Assembly (NCBI GenBank): GCA_030530985.1
Contig: JAUMTX010000001.1
Location: forward strand, 26,993 to 90,992
DNA from: Corynebacterium sp.
Lineage (GTDB): Bacteria > Actinomycetota > Actinomycetes > Mycobacteriales > Mycobacteriaceae
DNA: 64,000 nucleotides
Direction: 5' to 3'
The position numbers were made by a program, and so were the translations under genes. Positions 9,470-18,593 of this stretch are shown here, piece by piece (position 1 is the stretch's first letter; each line of letters starts with the position of its first letter). A model generated the notes under the pieces. That model did not search any database, had not been told where the DNA came from, and saw nothing but the letters and a program-made list of their open reading frames with translations.

Positions 9470-10791
9470 TTGAGGAATCCTTCGTAGTTACTCTGGAGTA
9501 CCTGGGACTCAATCTGCTTCACGGTGGTCAGGGCCACGGAAACAAGAATGAGGATAGCGGTACCACCGAATGGGGTTTGGCTAGAAGATGCGCCACCAAC
9601 ACCAAGATCCATCATGATATTTGGCAGGATGGCAATCAAAGCGAGGTAGAGGGAACCAACGAACAGCAGACGGTTCATAACAAAACCGAGGTACTGTGCA
9701 GTTGGGCGACCTGGACGGATGCCAGGGATGAAGCCACCATAACGCTTCATATTATCTGCCTGCTCTACTGGATCGTACTGAACCGATACGTAGAAGTAGG
9801 AGAAAGCAATAATCAGAACAAAGTACAGAATAATGTACTGGTAGCTAGCTGGGGACTGCAGGTACTGAATCACATTACGCTGCCACCAGGTGTCACCACT
9901 TGGGTTGACCTGGCCGGAGAGAATAATCTGGGTGATCAGAACTGGCACATAGATCAGCGAGGACGCGAAGATAACTGGGATAACACCAGCCTGGTTGACC
10001 TTCAGTGGCAGGTAGGTGGAGGTACCACCATACTGACGGCGACCAACCATACGCTTTGCGTACTGAACTGGAATACGACGCTGGCCCTGCTCGATAAAGA
10101 TCACACCCACAACCAGGATGAAGACCGCCACCAAGACGCAAGCGAAAACAACACCGCCGGACTCGGACAGGATGGCTGCACCCTGTGCTGGCATACGGGT
10201 CGCAATACCTGCGAAGATGAGCAGGGACATGCCGTTACCAATACCGCGCTCAGTGATGAGCTCGCCCAGCCACATAACCAGAACGGCACCGGAGGTCATA
10301 ACAACAACCAGGATAACCAGGTCGAAGATATTGGTATCAGGAAGAAGAACCTGAACACCAGAACCAAGCAGCTGCTCACGGTCTGCAAGAGCAACAATAC
10401 CGGCGCTCTGGAGAAGAGCAAGGGCCACGGTCAGATAACGCGTATACTGCATCATCTTGGACTGGCCGGACTGGCCTTCCTTCTTCAGTTCCTCGAAGTG
10501 TGGAATAACCACGGTGAGGAGCTGAATAATAATGGAGGCCGTAATATACGGCATAATGCCGATAGCAAAAATGGAGAGCTGAAGCAGCGCACCACCAGAG
10601 AACAGGTTAATGAGCGAGTAGACGCTCGACTGATCCTGGGTGAGCTCCTTGAGCTGACCTGAGATGGACTTATAGTCGACACCTGGGGAAGGGATCTGGG
10701 TGCCGATGCGGTAAAGAATGATCATTGCCAAAGTGAACAAGATCTTCTTTCGCAGATCGGCGTCCTTAAAGACCGCTACGAGACGGGACAC
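9466..10791 (-). CDS. secY: Preprotein translocase subunit SecY
   Basis: The central pore subunit of the Sec translocon: 441 residues with about ten membrane segments and conserved blocks such as [12 protein letters not shown] (start of TM1 loop) and [16 protein letters not shown] strong AGGAGG precedes the ATG. In most bacteria secY directly follows rplO; here the two are separated by about 8.8 kb carrying a sugar-utilisation island, so secY has its own promoter and leader (10792-10935). Confidence 0.97.
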   Translation of the reverse strand: MSRLVAVFKDADLRKKILFTLAMIILYRIGTQIPSPGVDYKSISGQLKELTQDQSSVYSLINLFSGGALLQLSIFAIGIMPYITASIIIQLLTVVIPHFEELKKEGQSGQSKMMQYTRYLTVALALLQSAGIVALADREQLLGSGVQVLLPDTNIFDLVILVVVMTSGAVLVMWLGELITERGIGNGMSLLIFAGIATRMPAQGAAILSESGGVVFACVLVAVFILVVGVIFIEQGQRRIPVQYAKRMVGRRQYGGTSTYLPLKVNQAGVIPVIFASSLIYVPVLITQIILSGQVNPSGDTWWQRNVIQYLQSPASYQYIILYFVLIIAFSYFYVSVQYDPVEQADNMKRYGGFIPGIRPGRPTAQYLGFVMNRLLFVGSLYLALIAILPNIMMDLGVGGASSSQTPFGGTAILILVSVALTTVKQIESQVLQSNYEGFLK

Positions 10792-10806
10792 ATATCCTCC
10801 TGTTAG

Positions 10807-10839
10807 CCTAGCGGCGACACTTCCGCCGGCAGCGCTAGG
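10807..10839 (-). promoter_or_regulatory. Stem-loop in the secY leader
   Basis: CCTAGCG (10807-10813) and CGCTAGG (10833-10839) form a perfect 7-bp outer stem, with an inner GC-rich stem around GGCG / CGCC, immediately upstream of the secY ribosome binding site. It could be a leader control element for secY; function is inferred from position only. Confidence 0.4.
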
Positions 10840-10935
10840 ACAATCTACGAATGAAAAGATAACAGACTATTCTACTCTACCAGCATTTAAAAATTTTCTC
10901 GCGTTAGATTCATATTTTTGTAATCTTACTCTCAG

Positions 10936-10966
10936 TATAAGAAGGCGCGACCCGGAGGTCGCGCCC
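10936..10966 (-). terminator. Terminator of the PTS/lipoprotein operon
   Basis: A perfect 9-bp stem (GGCGCGACC 10944-10952, GGTCGCGCC 10957-10965) with a 4-nt loop and a moderately T-rich tail on the minus strand. It is downstream of the lipoprotein gene that ends at 11038 and upstream of the secY promoter. Confidence 0.7.
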
Positions 10967-11037
10967 GTTTAATGCCCGCTAGATACACATTTAATTACTG
11001 TGCATTCTGCATTGTTCGCCCTTAGCGTTCACCCTTA

Positions 11038-12453
11038 TTACCGGGTGTACAGCTTCAGGTTGTCAATGCTTGCGCTGCCTTCATAGTAATTAAGGTGCGG
11101 AATACCCACAATGAAATTATCTGGGTATGCGGAGCCTGCTGGCCACATTTCTTCACTGAAGCTGCCATAAGGACCACTGAATTCGAGGGTCTGGTTGAAT
11201 CGACCATCATATTCATCGGCAGTCTGGTTATAGTGCCAGATTGCACGGCCATCATCACTGATGAATGGGCGCTCATAGCGGTAGGTCTGCTGACCCACAT
11301 ATTTGAAATTACCCGTCAGCTCAGTGACATAGGAGTCCTTGGTGCGCTCAATAGCAAAGGTGTACTTCTCCCCTGGCATGAGCTCTGGCTGAACTTCAAC
11401 AGCACTCACAATGGTCTGGCCCTCAACATCGCCAACGAAGGTGCCACATGGGGTTGGCATCACAAACTGGTTATAGGCGAAGGATGGGTCGCGGAAGCTG
11501 GTGCCATCAAAGTAGATGTGGTTGACACCATTGCCGGTGCCCTCGGTGTACTCGAAGAGCTCACCGGTCTCTGGATTACAATTCTTGTAATTCTTAGCCC
11601 AGGATGCATCCACCGAGTAGGAATCCATACCCACCTTGCGGTGCTTGTGGATAAAGATATTATTGTGTGGCGCTGGACGCTCATAGTCCATGATGCTCAG
11701 GAAGTAGTAGCCATTTTCCTTGGTAACATCACCCCATGGGCTTGCGCAAGGATCCACCTCGGCAGCACCTTCCTGGGTGTAGTCGCCCTTACGGACCCAA
11801 GGGAAATTGGTCTTGCACTCGCCTGGGGCGTAGCCATTGTACTTGCCCTCATACTCCCAGGAGCCATCGCGCTTGCCACCAAAGTCAAGGGCAGTCAGTT
11901 CAACCTCAACACGGTATTCACTTGGCAGTGCCTCTGCCGCAGTAATAACCAGGCCGGTATTCCATGCTGGAACATTAATGACACCTTGACCATTGGCAAT
12001 ATCAAGGCTTGGTACGGAGTCTGGCTTTCCATCGCCATCCAGGTCCTGGGCTGCAAGCTCGAGGCGCAGCCAGTCCTTATCGCCGAAGGTCACGCTCTTG
12101 CGCAGAACATTGGCCTTAGCCAGTGCACGGTAGAAGGCCTCGCCACCCAGGTTTTCAAAATAGCGGCCATCATCATCAAAGTCATCGACATGATATGGGC
12201 TATCATCACCGTGGGTATCAACGGTCCATTCCACAGAGTCAAGATTCAGTGCCTTATCAAAGGACTCAGAGTGGGCCAGCTTCCAGGATGAATCGGAACT
12301 TGCAGTGGAGCTTTCCGCGCTGGTAACACTCGAGAAACTAGTGGCATCGGAAGAGCTGGTGCTGCTTTCGCTACTGCAGGCAGCCAGGCCACCAAAGATC
12401 AGACCGCATGCTGCAAGAATGGCAGCCTGACCATAAAATTTCTTAGCTCGCAT
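11038..12453 (-). CDS. Putative secreted lipoprotein, predicted glycan-binding or glycan-cleaving, family not recognised
   Basis: The 471-residue product begins with a lipoprotein signal (ILAACGLIFGGLAAC, lipobox Cys at residue 26), then a Ser/Thr-rich linker (about 27-56), then a roughly 400-residue domain rich in aromatic residues and beta-strand patterns. A DxDGDG segment (residues 137-145, DLDGDGKPD) looks like a calcium loop. I do not recognise the family; the pattern is compatible with a jelly-roll lectin/glucanase-like fold. It is the last gene of a PTS operon, 10 nt after the SIS gene, suggesting it binds or trims the carbohydrate imported by that PTS. The start at 12453 has an AGGAGG 6 nt upstream; longer in-frame starts do not fit a signal peptide. 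Confidence 0.6.
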   Translation of the reverse strand: MRAKKFYGQAAILAACGLIFGGLAACSSESSTSSSDATSFSSVTSAESSTASSDSSWKLAHSESFDKALNLDSVEWTVDTHGDDSPYHVDDFDDDGRYFENLGGEAFYRALAKANVLRKSVTFGDKDWLRLELAAQDLDGDGKPDSVPSLDIANGQGVINVPAWNTGLVITAAEALPSEYRVEVELTALDFGGKRDGSWEYEGKYNGYAPGECKTNFPWVRKGDYTQEGAAEVDPCASPWGDVTKENGYYFLSIMDYERPAPHNNIFIHKHRKVGMDSYSVDASWAKNYKNCNPETGELFEYTEGTGNGVNHIYFDGTSFRDPSFAYNQFVMPTPCGTFVGDVEGQTIVSAVEVQPELMPGEKYTFAIERTKDSYVTELTGNFKYVGQQTYRYERPFISDDGRAIWHYNQTADEYDGRFNQTLEFSGPYGSFSEEMWPAGSAYPDNFIVGIPHLNYYEGSASIDNLKLYTR

Positions 12454-12463
12454 GATTTTCCTC

Positions 12464-13213
12464 CTAGTACATATAGAAGATTCGGTCGGAATTCTTTGCC
12501 ATATGGTGCGCATTCCACTCGGCACCACCATCAAGGTTGGCGGCGAGGAAGACTGGTGCTTCCTGGCCATTCTCAATGAGCTTCTCAATAATGGCAGCGG
12601 AGAGGCTGTGGAGAATGGCGGTGGAGGTCACGCCCGAGGCTGGGGTGAACTTCTGTGGAACACCTTCAAGGATGAGTACTGCGTCACCTGCATCGACCTT
12701 ATTGTCGAGCAGAATGTCCGCATGGTCCTTGAGCTTGGTGCCATCTGGTACACGGGAGGTCACCGCATCGGTGTACTTGTGGGAGGTAAGTCCAATAACA
12801 AATACGCCATTGGCGCGGGCCTCGCGGGCCAGCTCTACTGGCACTGCATTACGACCGGACACAGAAACACAGATGAGGACATCGCCCTCACGCAGTGGGC
12901 TGTTATCAAATAGGACCTTGCCGTAGCCTGGCATCTGCTCCATCTGGGAGCCCAAGGTGGTTGGGCGAGTGGTGAGAGCTTCAATACCTGGACCGTAGAG
13001 TGGGTTGATGAGCATCAAGCCACCGGCACGGTAGACAATATCCTGTACTGGGAGGCTGGAGTGGCTTGCACCGAAAGCAAAGATTCGGCCACCCTCAGCT
13101 ACACGCTTTGCTACTTCTGCTGCAGCTGCTTCAATCTGAGGGGTTTCCTCTTTTTTAATTTTTTCAAGCAGCGCAATGACAGAATCGTAGTAATTTTCCA
13201 AAAGCTGAGACAT
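12464..13213 (-). CDS. SIS-domain phosphosugar-binding protein, UPF0309-like
   Basis: 249 residues with a SIS (sugar isomerase) fold: GRIFAFGASHSS near residue 44 and the phosphate-binding ICVSVSGRNAVPVELA in the middle. It resembles the UPF0309 group of sugar-phosphate isomerase-like proteins. The start at 13213 has GGAG just upstream. It lies between the PTS IIC gene and the lipoprotein gene and likely acts on the phosphorylated sugar delivered by the PTS. Substrate is unknown. Confidence 0.8.
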   Translation of the reverse strand: MSQLLENYYDSVIALLEKIKKEETPQIEAAAAEVAKRVAEGGRIFAFGASHSSLPVQDIVYRAGGLMLINPLYGPGIEALTTRPTTLGSQMEQMPGYGKVLFDNSPLREGDVLICVSVSGRNAVPVELAREARANGVFVIGLTSHKYTDAVTSRVPDGTKLKDHADILLDNKVDAGDAVLILEGVPQKFTPASGVTSTAILHSLSAAIIEKLIENGQEAPVFLAANLDGGAEWNAHHMAKNSDRIFYMY

Positions 13214-13326
13214 GTTTCTCCTCAAAAAATTGAAAATGACAGGTTGTGTCAATGGGGAGTAATGCTCTGGACTCCCCGGGGGAATGTTTCGCGCCCATTC
13301 GTTGAGCATTGCGCGGTGGGGTTAGA

Positions 13327-14649
13327 CTAGGCCACCCCGAAAAGTGCACCTATGTAGTGAATGATGATGCCTGGGATAATCAGGTCAGGAACCGTGAAGC
13401 CGAGGGTTTCAGCACCAAGTTCTGCCAGGTCACCGAATACATTGAACTCGTAGGCGAAGCTGATGAGAATCCAGCCGAGGAAGCCCCAGAGGAAACCACC
13501 AATCCATGCGGCCACGCGGCCACCGGTGGAGTTAGCAAAGATAGCTGCGGTACCGGAGGCGAAGAAGGCAACAATCATGGATGGGATTGGTACTGGCCAG
13601 CCGAGGGCCACGCAGATTGCCATACCAGCGATCTGACCAATCAGACCGGAGATGAGACCGACGAGCAGTGCGTTGGGAGCAAATGCGAAGAGCACTGGGG
13701 CGTCGAGGGCAGGGATGGCATTTGGAATGATCTTGCGGGAGATACCTTCGAAGGCAGGAACAATCTCACCGATGAGCATACGAACACCGTAGAGCAGGAT
13801 GAGCATACCGGCGGTGAACTGCAGGGCCATCACAAGAGCGAAGACAATCCAGTTCTGACCATCAGCAATCTCAGACTCGAAGGTGCCAACGCCGCCACGC
13901 AGAACAGCTGCGATAGCCGCAAAGTAGGACACCAGGAGCATAACTACGGTGGTGGAAACTGCCACGTCACGGAAGAAGGAGAGGGACTTAGGCAGGTTCA
14001 TGGTCTCAGTGGACTTCTCCTTATTACCAATGACCATACCGATATAACCGGCAAGGACGTTGAGGAGAGTCTGACCATGGGCGAAGCCGACTTCGTTATT
14101 ACCGGTAATACGGCGTACGAATGGCTGGGCCAGTGCTGGTGCGACGGTGTAGTACACGCCGACGAGCAGGGAGGACAGAATCACGGTCACTACAGCATTG
14201 AAGCCGAACTGGTACACGAGAATGGTGAAGCCACCAGCGTGAACCCAGATCATGTGGCCGGTCAGGTAGACGTAGCGCAAGGAGGTAACACGTGCCAAGA
14301 AGAGGTGGAACATGTAACCAAAAAGCATGGTCAAACCAATTTGGGAGCCGAGTGCTGCAATAGGACCCGTCTGAACTGCGGAAACAACAGCCTCATCGAA
14401 GGTCACGAAGGTTGTGACATTACCCGATGGGAAGGCCATTTCGAACATGGACTGCATTGGCGCCAGGCCGTTGACCAGGACACCAGAACCACCTGCAATG
14501 ATGAGCAGGGCAAGTGCAGTCTTAATAGTGCCTGTTACGGTATCTGCTGCACTCTTCTTCTGCGCAACCAGACCGAGGAAGGCAATGAAACCGACAATAA
14601 GTGCAGGGATCTGCACTACCTGGACGACAAAGTCAAGGAAGCCGTTCAT
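13327..14649 (-). CDS. PTS permease IIC component, UlaA (ascorbate/galactitol) superfamily
   Basis: 440 residues with about ten or more membrane segments. Landmarks shared with UlaA are the TIKTALALLIIAGGSGVL segment, TGHMIWVHAG, the GFAHGQT motif and YGVRMLIGEIVPAFEGIS followed by IPNAIPALDAP. It forms the membrane channel of a PTS with the IIB and IIA encoded just upstream. Although the family is typified by L-ascorbate and galactitol carriers, the neighbouring SIS, PfkB and aldolase genes suggest an amino-sugar or hexitol/hexose phosphate route. Substrate is therefore not assigned. Confidence 0.88.
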   Translation of the reverse strand: MNGFLDFVVQVVQIPALIVGFIAFLGLVAQKKSAADTVTGTIKTALALLIIAGGSGVLVNGLAPMQSMFEMAFPSGNVTTFVTFDEAVVSAVQTGPIAALGSQIGLTMLFGYMFHLFLARVTSLRYVYLTGHMIWVHAGGFTILVYQFGFNAVVTVILSSLLVGVYYTVAPALAQPFVRRITGNNEVGFAHGQTLLNVLAGYIGMVIGNKEKSTETMNLPKSLSFFRDVAVSTTVVMLLVSYFAAIAAVLRGGVGTFESEIADGQNWIVFALVMALQFTAGMLILLYGVRMLIGEIVPAFEGISRKIIPNAIPALDAPVLFAFAPNALLVGLISGLIGQIAGMAICVALGWPVPIPSMIVAFFASGTAAIFANSTGGRVAAWIGGFLWGFLGWILISFAYEFNVFGDLAELGAETLGFTVPDLIIPGIIIHYIGALFGVA

Positions 14650-14695
14650 GTTAGTCTCCTTTTATTTTTGGCTTTGCCTGGATAAGGCGGGTTAA

Positions 14696-14983
14696 TTAGT
14701 TGCTATTTTTGAGCTCTTCTACTGCTGCGAGAACCTTGGTGCGAACTTCTTCCTTATCCACCAGGTTGTCAATCAGTACGACCTTAGCCTTGGTGCCTTC
14801 GACACTTGAGCCCATACCGGTGGTGGTAACCACAATGTCAGATGGTTGGGACTTAAACGAGCCGAGATCCACGGCCTGTACCTGAGCTTCTACGCCAACT
14901 TCAGAAAGCATGTTGCGTACCTGGCCGGCGAGCATCATGGAGGTGCCGAGGCCCATGCCGCAAACTGTCGCGATATTCAACAT
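14696..14983 (-). CDS. PTS IIB component
   Basis: 95 residues, single IIB domain of the lactose/ascorbate/galactitol fold. The phosphocysteine loop is at the N-terminus (TVCGMGLGTSMM, Cys8). It receives phosphate from IIA and passes it to the sugar carried by IIC. It is 39 nt after the IIA gene and 46 nt before IIC, on the same strand. Confidence 0.9.
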   Translation of the reverse strand: MLNIATVCGMGLGTSMMLAGQVRNMLSEVGVEAQVQAVDLGSFKSQPSDIVVTTTGMGSSVEGTKAKVVLIDNLVDKEEVRTKVLAAVEELKNSN

Positions 14984-15022
14984 TTTTAAACTCCTTTGTG
15001 TGAGAAGTGGGATTTGCTCACC

Positions 15023-15457
15023 CTAGTCGGTGAACACTTTCATTAAGTCTTCGTCGGAGGTTGCCTGTCGGGCGCGCTCCAAAAGTTCTGTATTTCCGAG
15101 CACCTTGGCTAGCTCGACTACGCGAGTCATGTGCTCCTTGTTCTCCCCTGCTGCGAAAGAAATCAAGATATCTACTGGATCATTAGCAGGGCTGCCAAAC
15201 TCTACTGGTTCCGAAAGGGTTACGACCACCGCACCACCTCGGTTTACACCGCTCGTAGTCTTGGCGTGGGGCATGGCAACATGCGGGGTAAGCACCATGT
15301 ATGGACCATAATCTTCCACACCGGCGATCATCGCCTCGGTGTACTCATTCGTGGCAATACCTTCCGCCTCATACAACTTGCCAACTAGACGGATTGCGTC
15401 TCGCCAGTCTGAAGCGCTTTGTTTTGCGGCTACCACATCGGGAATAAATGCCACCAT
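15023..15457 (-). CDS. PTS IIA component (fructose/mannitol/ascorbate type)
   Basis: 144 residues, PTS EIIA type-2 domain. The phosphorylated His is in the conserved segment TPHVAMPHAKT (about residue 82-83), surrounded by GPYMVL. It is the first gene of the minus-strand operon IIA-IIB-IIC-SIS-lipoprotein and reads away from a divergent promoter region shared with the plus-strand sugar genes. Confidence 0.9.
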   Translation of the reverse strand: MVAFIPDVVAAKQSASDWRDAIRLVGKLYEAEGIATNEYTEAMIAGVEDYGPYMVLTPHVAMPHAKTTSGVNRGGAVVVTLSEPVEFGSPANDPVDILISFAAGENKEHMTRVVELAKVLGNTELLERARQATSDEDLMKVFTD

Positions 15458-15793
15458 AACCTCCTCTCTTGCATCATCAGGTTCTGAAGCAGGATTACTC
15501 CATCGCTTTTAACATTAACTGTCAAGTCCAGTCATTACAACCCTTGTCACGCACTTACAATCAGTTTCCCTCATTAACAATGCGCTGCGATTGTAGAATC
15601 GTACGGCACTTGAGCTGCAAAAATAAACAAACTCATTGACCTGCAATAGCTATCGTGAGCATTGAAAATTGTTACGTAAATCACACCGAGTATACCCCCG
15701 GTTTTTACCCCCTCACAATCTTCCACTGGACAGATCTACCAATCATGTGTAATCATAGAACTATCAGTTTCAATCAATCAAGAAAGGAAGATC
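15458..15793. promoter_or_regulatory. Divergent promoter region of the sugar island
   Basis: This 336-nt non-coding interval separates the two divergent sugar operons and must hold both promoters. It contains a CRP/GlxR-like site (listed separately) and a 7-bp inverted repeat TACAATC (15556-15562) / GATTGTA (15589-15595), a possible operator for the DeoR-family regulator at the end of the plus-strand operon. It is AT-richer than the flanking genes. No open reading frame of note was seen. Confidence 0.6.
15670..15685 (+). promoter_or_regulatory. Putative CRP/GlxR-type operator
   Basis: TGTTACGTAAATCACA matches the corynebacterial GlxR consensus TGTGA-N2-TA-N2-TCACA at nine of the ten outer positions and at the central TA. 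It is 109 nt upstream of the SIS gene start and 213 nt upstream of the IIA gene, a plausible place for cAMP-dependent control of both sugar operons. Confidence 0.55.
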
Positions 15794-16684
15794 ATGAGTA
15801 TTCCTGGAACCTTCATGGAAGAAGAACTCTACAGCCAGCCTGAAATGTGGGCGCGCGTCCTCGATCTTGATACCAGCGTTCTACCTAAGGATGGGGACAA
15901 AGTCGTCGTCATTGGCTGCGGTACCAGCTGGTTTATGGCTGAAGCCTATGCCAAATTGCGTGAGGGCCTGGGCAAGGGCGTCACCGATGCCTTCACCGCC
16001 ACCGAGGTCAGCACCGCCCGCGACTATGACGCCGCCATTGTCATTACGCGCTCCGGCACCACATCTGAAATCATCGACTATTTGCGCCGTGTTGGTGATT
16101 CCATCCCTACCATCGCCTTGCTTGGCGACGTCAACACCCCAGTGGCCGAACTGGCCGGGCATGTTGTCAACCTATCTTTCGCCGATGAAAAGTCGGTGGT
16201 CCAAACCCGTTTTGCTACCACTGCCCTGACTTTCCTTCGTTCCTCTTTGGTTGGCCGTGAGGTCATTGAAAAGTCCATTGAGGATGCAAAGAAGGTGCTT
16301 GCCACTACGCCAGCTGATGAATTGGTCAATGCTGAGCAGTATTCCTTCCTTGGTACGGGCTGGATTATTGGCCTTGCTACTGAGGCAGCCTTGAAGATGC
16401 GTGAATCTTGCCAGGCCTGGACAGAGTCCTATAACTCCATGGAGTATCGCCACGGCCCTATCGCCATTGCTGCCCCAGGCCGTGTGACCTGGCAGTTGGG
16501 CGATTCCCCTGAGGGTCTTCCAGCCCAGGTTGATGCAACCGGCGCCCTCTATGTGGATGAGGATCTGGATCCTATGGCAGCTTTGGTCAAGGTGCACCAG
16601 GTAGCTTTGCTCACCTCCCGTGCCCGCGGCCTTGATGCAGATAATCCACGTAACCTGACCCGTTCTGTGATTTTGGACCAGTAG
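15794..16684 (+). CDS. Double-SIS-domain sugar-phosphate isomerase/deaminase, AgaS-like
   Basis: 296 residues with two SIS domains. The first (about residues 30-160) has VVVIGCGTSWFMAE and the phosphate-binding ITRSGTTSE; the second contains YSFLGTGWIIGLATEAALK and the SMEYRHGP segment typical of the isomerase part of glucosamine-6-phosphate synthases and AgaS. It lacks the glutaminase domain. AAGAAAGGAAG upstream supports the start. It opens the plus-strand operon and likely converts the PTS product into a ketose phosphate for the kinase and aldolase that follow. Confidence 0.85.
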   Translation: MSIPGTFMEEELYSQPEMWARVLDLDTSVLPKDGDKVVVIGCGTSWFMAEAYAKLREGLGKGVTDAFTATEVSTARDYDAAIVITRSGTTSEIIDYLRRVGDSIPTIALLGDVNTPVAELAGHVVNLSFADEKSVVQTRFATTALTFLRSSLVGREVIEKSIEDAKKVLATTPADELVNAEQYSFLGTGWIIGLATEAALKMRESCQAWTESYNSMEYRHGPIAIAAPGRVTWQLGDSPEGLPAQVDATGALYVDEDLDPMAALVKVHQVALLTSRARGLDADNPRNLTRSVILDQ

Positions 16685-16685
16685 T

Positions 16686-17636
16686 ATGAGCAAGAAACAG
16701 CCGGCGCTTATTACCCTGACGGGTAACCCAGCCTTGGACATCACCATTTCTGTCGATGAGGTTCAGCCCCACCATACTCATCGGCTCAGTGGTGCTGCAC
16801 GCAAGCTGGGAGGCAAGGGTATCAATGTGTCCACCGTGGCTGCCGAGCAGGGCTATGAGACTGTGATTCTTGGCCCACTCTCAGAGCCGGACTATATTGA
16901 CTGCCTTCGCCGCGATATTCTCCCTACCAATGTCAATGGCAAAATCACCTTGGCTTTCAGCGATACCCATACCCCGCTGAGGTCTACTTTCGCCATTCAC
17001 ACACGCAAGGATAATAACACTAGTATTTTCAATGAGGCTGGTGAGGCCCACGATCCTGAGGTTTATGACAGTATTCTTGAGCGCCTGCGCAAAGCCCTCA
17101 AGGATCATCCACGTTCTGTGGTGACTGTCTCTGGTAGTTTCGCGCCACAGTGCCCGGAGGATTTTCTGGGCAAGGTGGTTGAGCTAACCCATGACCTTGG
17201 TGGGCGCATCATTGTTGATACTGCTGGCGAGCCTTTGCGCCGTGCTTGTGCTCTGCAGGTGGATGTGGTGAAGCCCAATATTGATGAGCTTGCTGAAACC
17301 ACCGGCACTGCTGATATTTCACAGGGCGCCCATGCCTTGATGAATTTGGGTGCGAAGACTGTTGTTGTCTCTGCCGGCCCTGATGGTCTCTACTACTTTG
17401 GCCCGGATGGTGCCTGCCATGCCAAACTTCCCCGCCAGCTTGATGGCAACCCCACAGGTGCGGGTGATGCTGCGGTTTCGGCTTTGGGCACCGCAATGAT
17501 TGATTCCCTGAGTTTCGAAGAGACCCTTGTTCGTGCTGTTGCCTGGTCGGCGGCGGCCGTGCTGATGCCTCTTGCGGGCAATATCAGTCCTGAGTGGCAC
17601 AACCTTGCCACCGAAGTTATTGTTCAATCCCTCTAA
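16686..17636 (+). CDS. PfkB-family 1-phosphofructokinase / tagatose-6-phosphate kinase-like
   Basis: 316 residues of the ribokinase (PfkB) superfamily, hexose-phosphate kinase branch. The N-terminus LTGNPALDITI, the RKLGGKGIN motif and the C-terminal anion hole/catalytic Asp in NPTGAGDAAVS are visible. It would phosphorylate a ketose monophosphate to the 1,6-bisphosphate. It starts 1 nt after the upstream stop codon, so it is translationally coupled, and the downstream aldolase would cleave its product. Confidence 0.87.
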   Translation: MSKKQPALITLTGNPALDITISVDEVQPHHTHRLSGAARKLGGKGINVSTVAAEQGYETVILGPLSEPDYIDCLRRDILPTNVNGKITLAFSDTHTPLRSTFAIHTRKDNNTSIFNEAGEAHDPEVYDSILERLRKALKDHPRSVVTVSGSFAPQCPEDFLGKVVELTHDLGGRIIVDTAGEPLRRACALQVDVVKPNIDELAETTGTADISQGAHALMNLGAKTVVVSAGPDGLYYFGPDGACHAKLPRQLDGNPTGAGDAAVSALGTAMIDSLSFEETLVRAVAWSAAAVLMPLAGNISPEWHNLATEVIVQSL

Positions 17637-17665
17637 AACCAAAGTTTTCAAAGGAGATAGACCCC

Positions 17666-18517
17666 ATGCCAAAAGTAGGAACTTTCGACCTTGTCCGTGA
17701 GGCTTCATTCCAGCACGTCGGTATTGGTGCATTTAATGTAATTCACCTTGAGACCGCAGAGGCGCTTATCGACGGCGCCGAGCAGGCCAAGCTCCCCATG
17801 ATTTTGCAGCTGAGCCATAACTGCATCCGCTTCCACAATGACCAGTTGGCCCCCATCGGTAAGGCTCTTATTGAGTTGGCCGAAAGGTCCACTGTCCCTA
17901 TTGCGGTGCACTTGGACCACTGCGAGTCCGTGATTTTGGCCAAGCAGGCCATCGACCTTGGCTTTGACTCGGTCATGTATGATGGCTCTACCTTGGACTT
18001 TGAGGAGAATGTGCTTGCCACCCGCGCCGTGGTGGACTATGCCCACCGTACCGGTGTGAGTGTGGAAGCCGAGTTGGGTGAGATTGGTGGCAAGGGTGCC
18101 CACTGCCCTGGTGTCAAGACCGACCCGGAGGAAGCAAAGCTCTTTGTTTCAAATACCGGTGTTGATGGTCTGGCTGTTGCTGTTGGCAATGAGCATGCCA
18201 TGCAGGAGCGCACTGCCAAGTTGGATTTGGAATTGATCTCCCGACTCAAGGCTTCCGCAGGTGTGCCGCTGATTCTTCACGGCTCCTCTGGTGTGCCCGA
18301 TGAGGAAATTCAGCGTGGTATTGCTGCGGGTATGACCAAGATCAATGTGTCCACCCACTTTAATGGTTACTTCACACGTGCACTGCGCGAATATTTTGAT
18401 GCCAACCCATCAGTCATCGATTCCCGCAAGTATATGTCGTATGCGCGCAAGGCGGTGGCTGCTGAGGCGAAGCGTCTTTTGGAAGTCTTCCGTAATCCAC
18501 TACCTGCTAGTGACTAG
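17666..18517 (+). CDS. Class II (zinc) ketose-bisphosphate aldolase, GatY/KbaY/FbaA-like
   Basis: 283 residues. Zinc ligands and active-site blocks are visible: VHLDHCES (His pair region), VEAELGEIGGKG and LILHGSSGVP, with the C-terminal KINVSTHFN phosphate-binding loop. It cleaves fructose- or tagatose-1,6-bisphosphate to two trioses. The start at 17666 is preceded by AAAGGAGA; an upstream in-frame extension overlaps the kinase gene and is not family-like. It is a second, pathway-specific aldolase beside the kinase. Confidence 0.88.
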   Translation: MPKVGTFDLVREASFQHVGIGAFNVIHLETAEALIDGAEQAKLPMILQLSHNCIRFHNDQLAPIGKALIELAERSTVPIAVHLDHCESVILAKQAIDLGFDSVMYDGSTLDFEENVLATRAVVDYAHRTGVSVEAELGEIGGKGAHCPGVKTDPEEAKLFVSNTGVDGLAVAVGNEHAMQERTAKLDLELISRLKASAGVPLILHGSSGVPDEEIQRGIAAGMTKINVSTHFNGYFTRALREYFDANPSVIDSRKYMSYARKAVAAEAKRLLEVFRNPLPASD

Positions 18518-18593
18518 GCTTTGGCCAATTAACCTGGTCTTTTATGGCATAGTCCAATGCGGTAAATAGGCAGACAGAGTGGTAGGGTACTAA

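Noticed and set aside
12464-13309. The upstream ATG at 13309 as the start of the SIS protein
   Set aside because: The 32-residue extension is Pro-rich and not family-like, while the ATG at 13213 has a good GGAG site and starts with a typical N-terminus.
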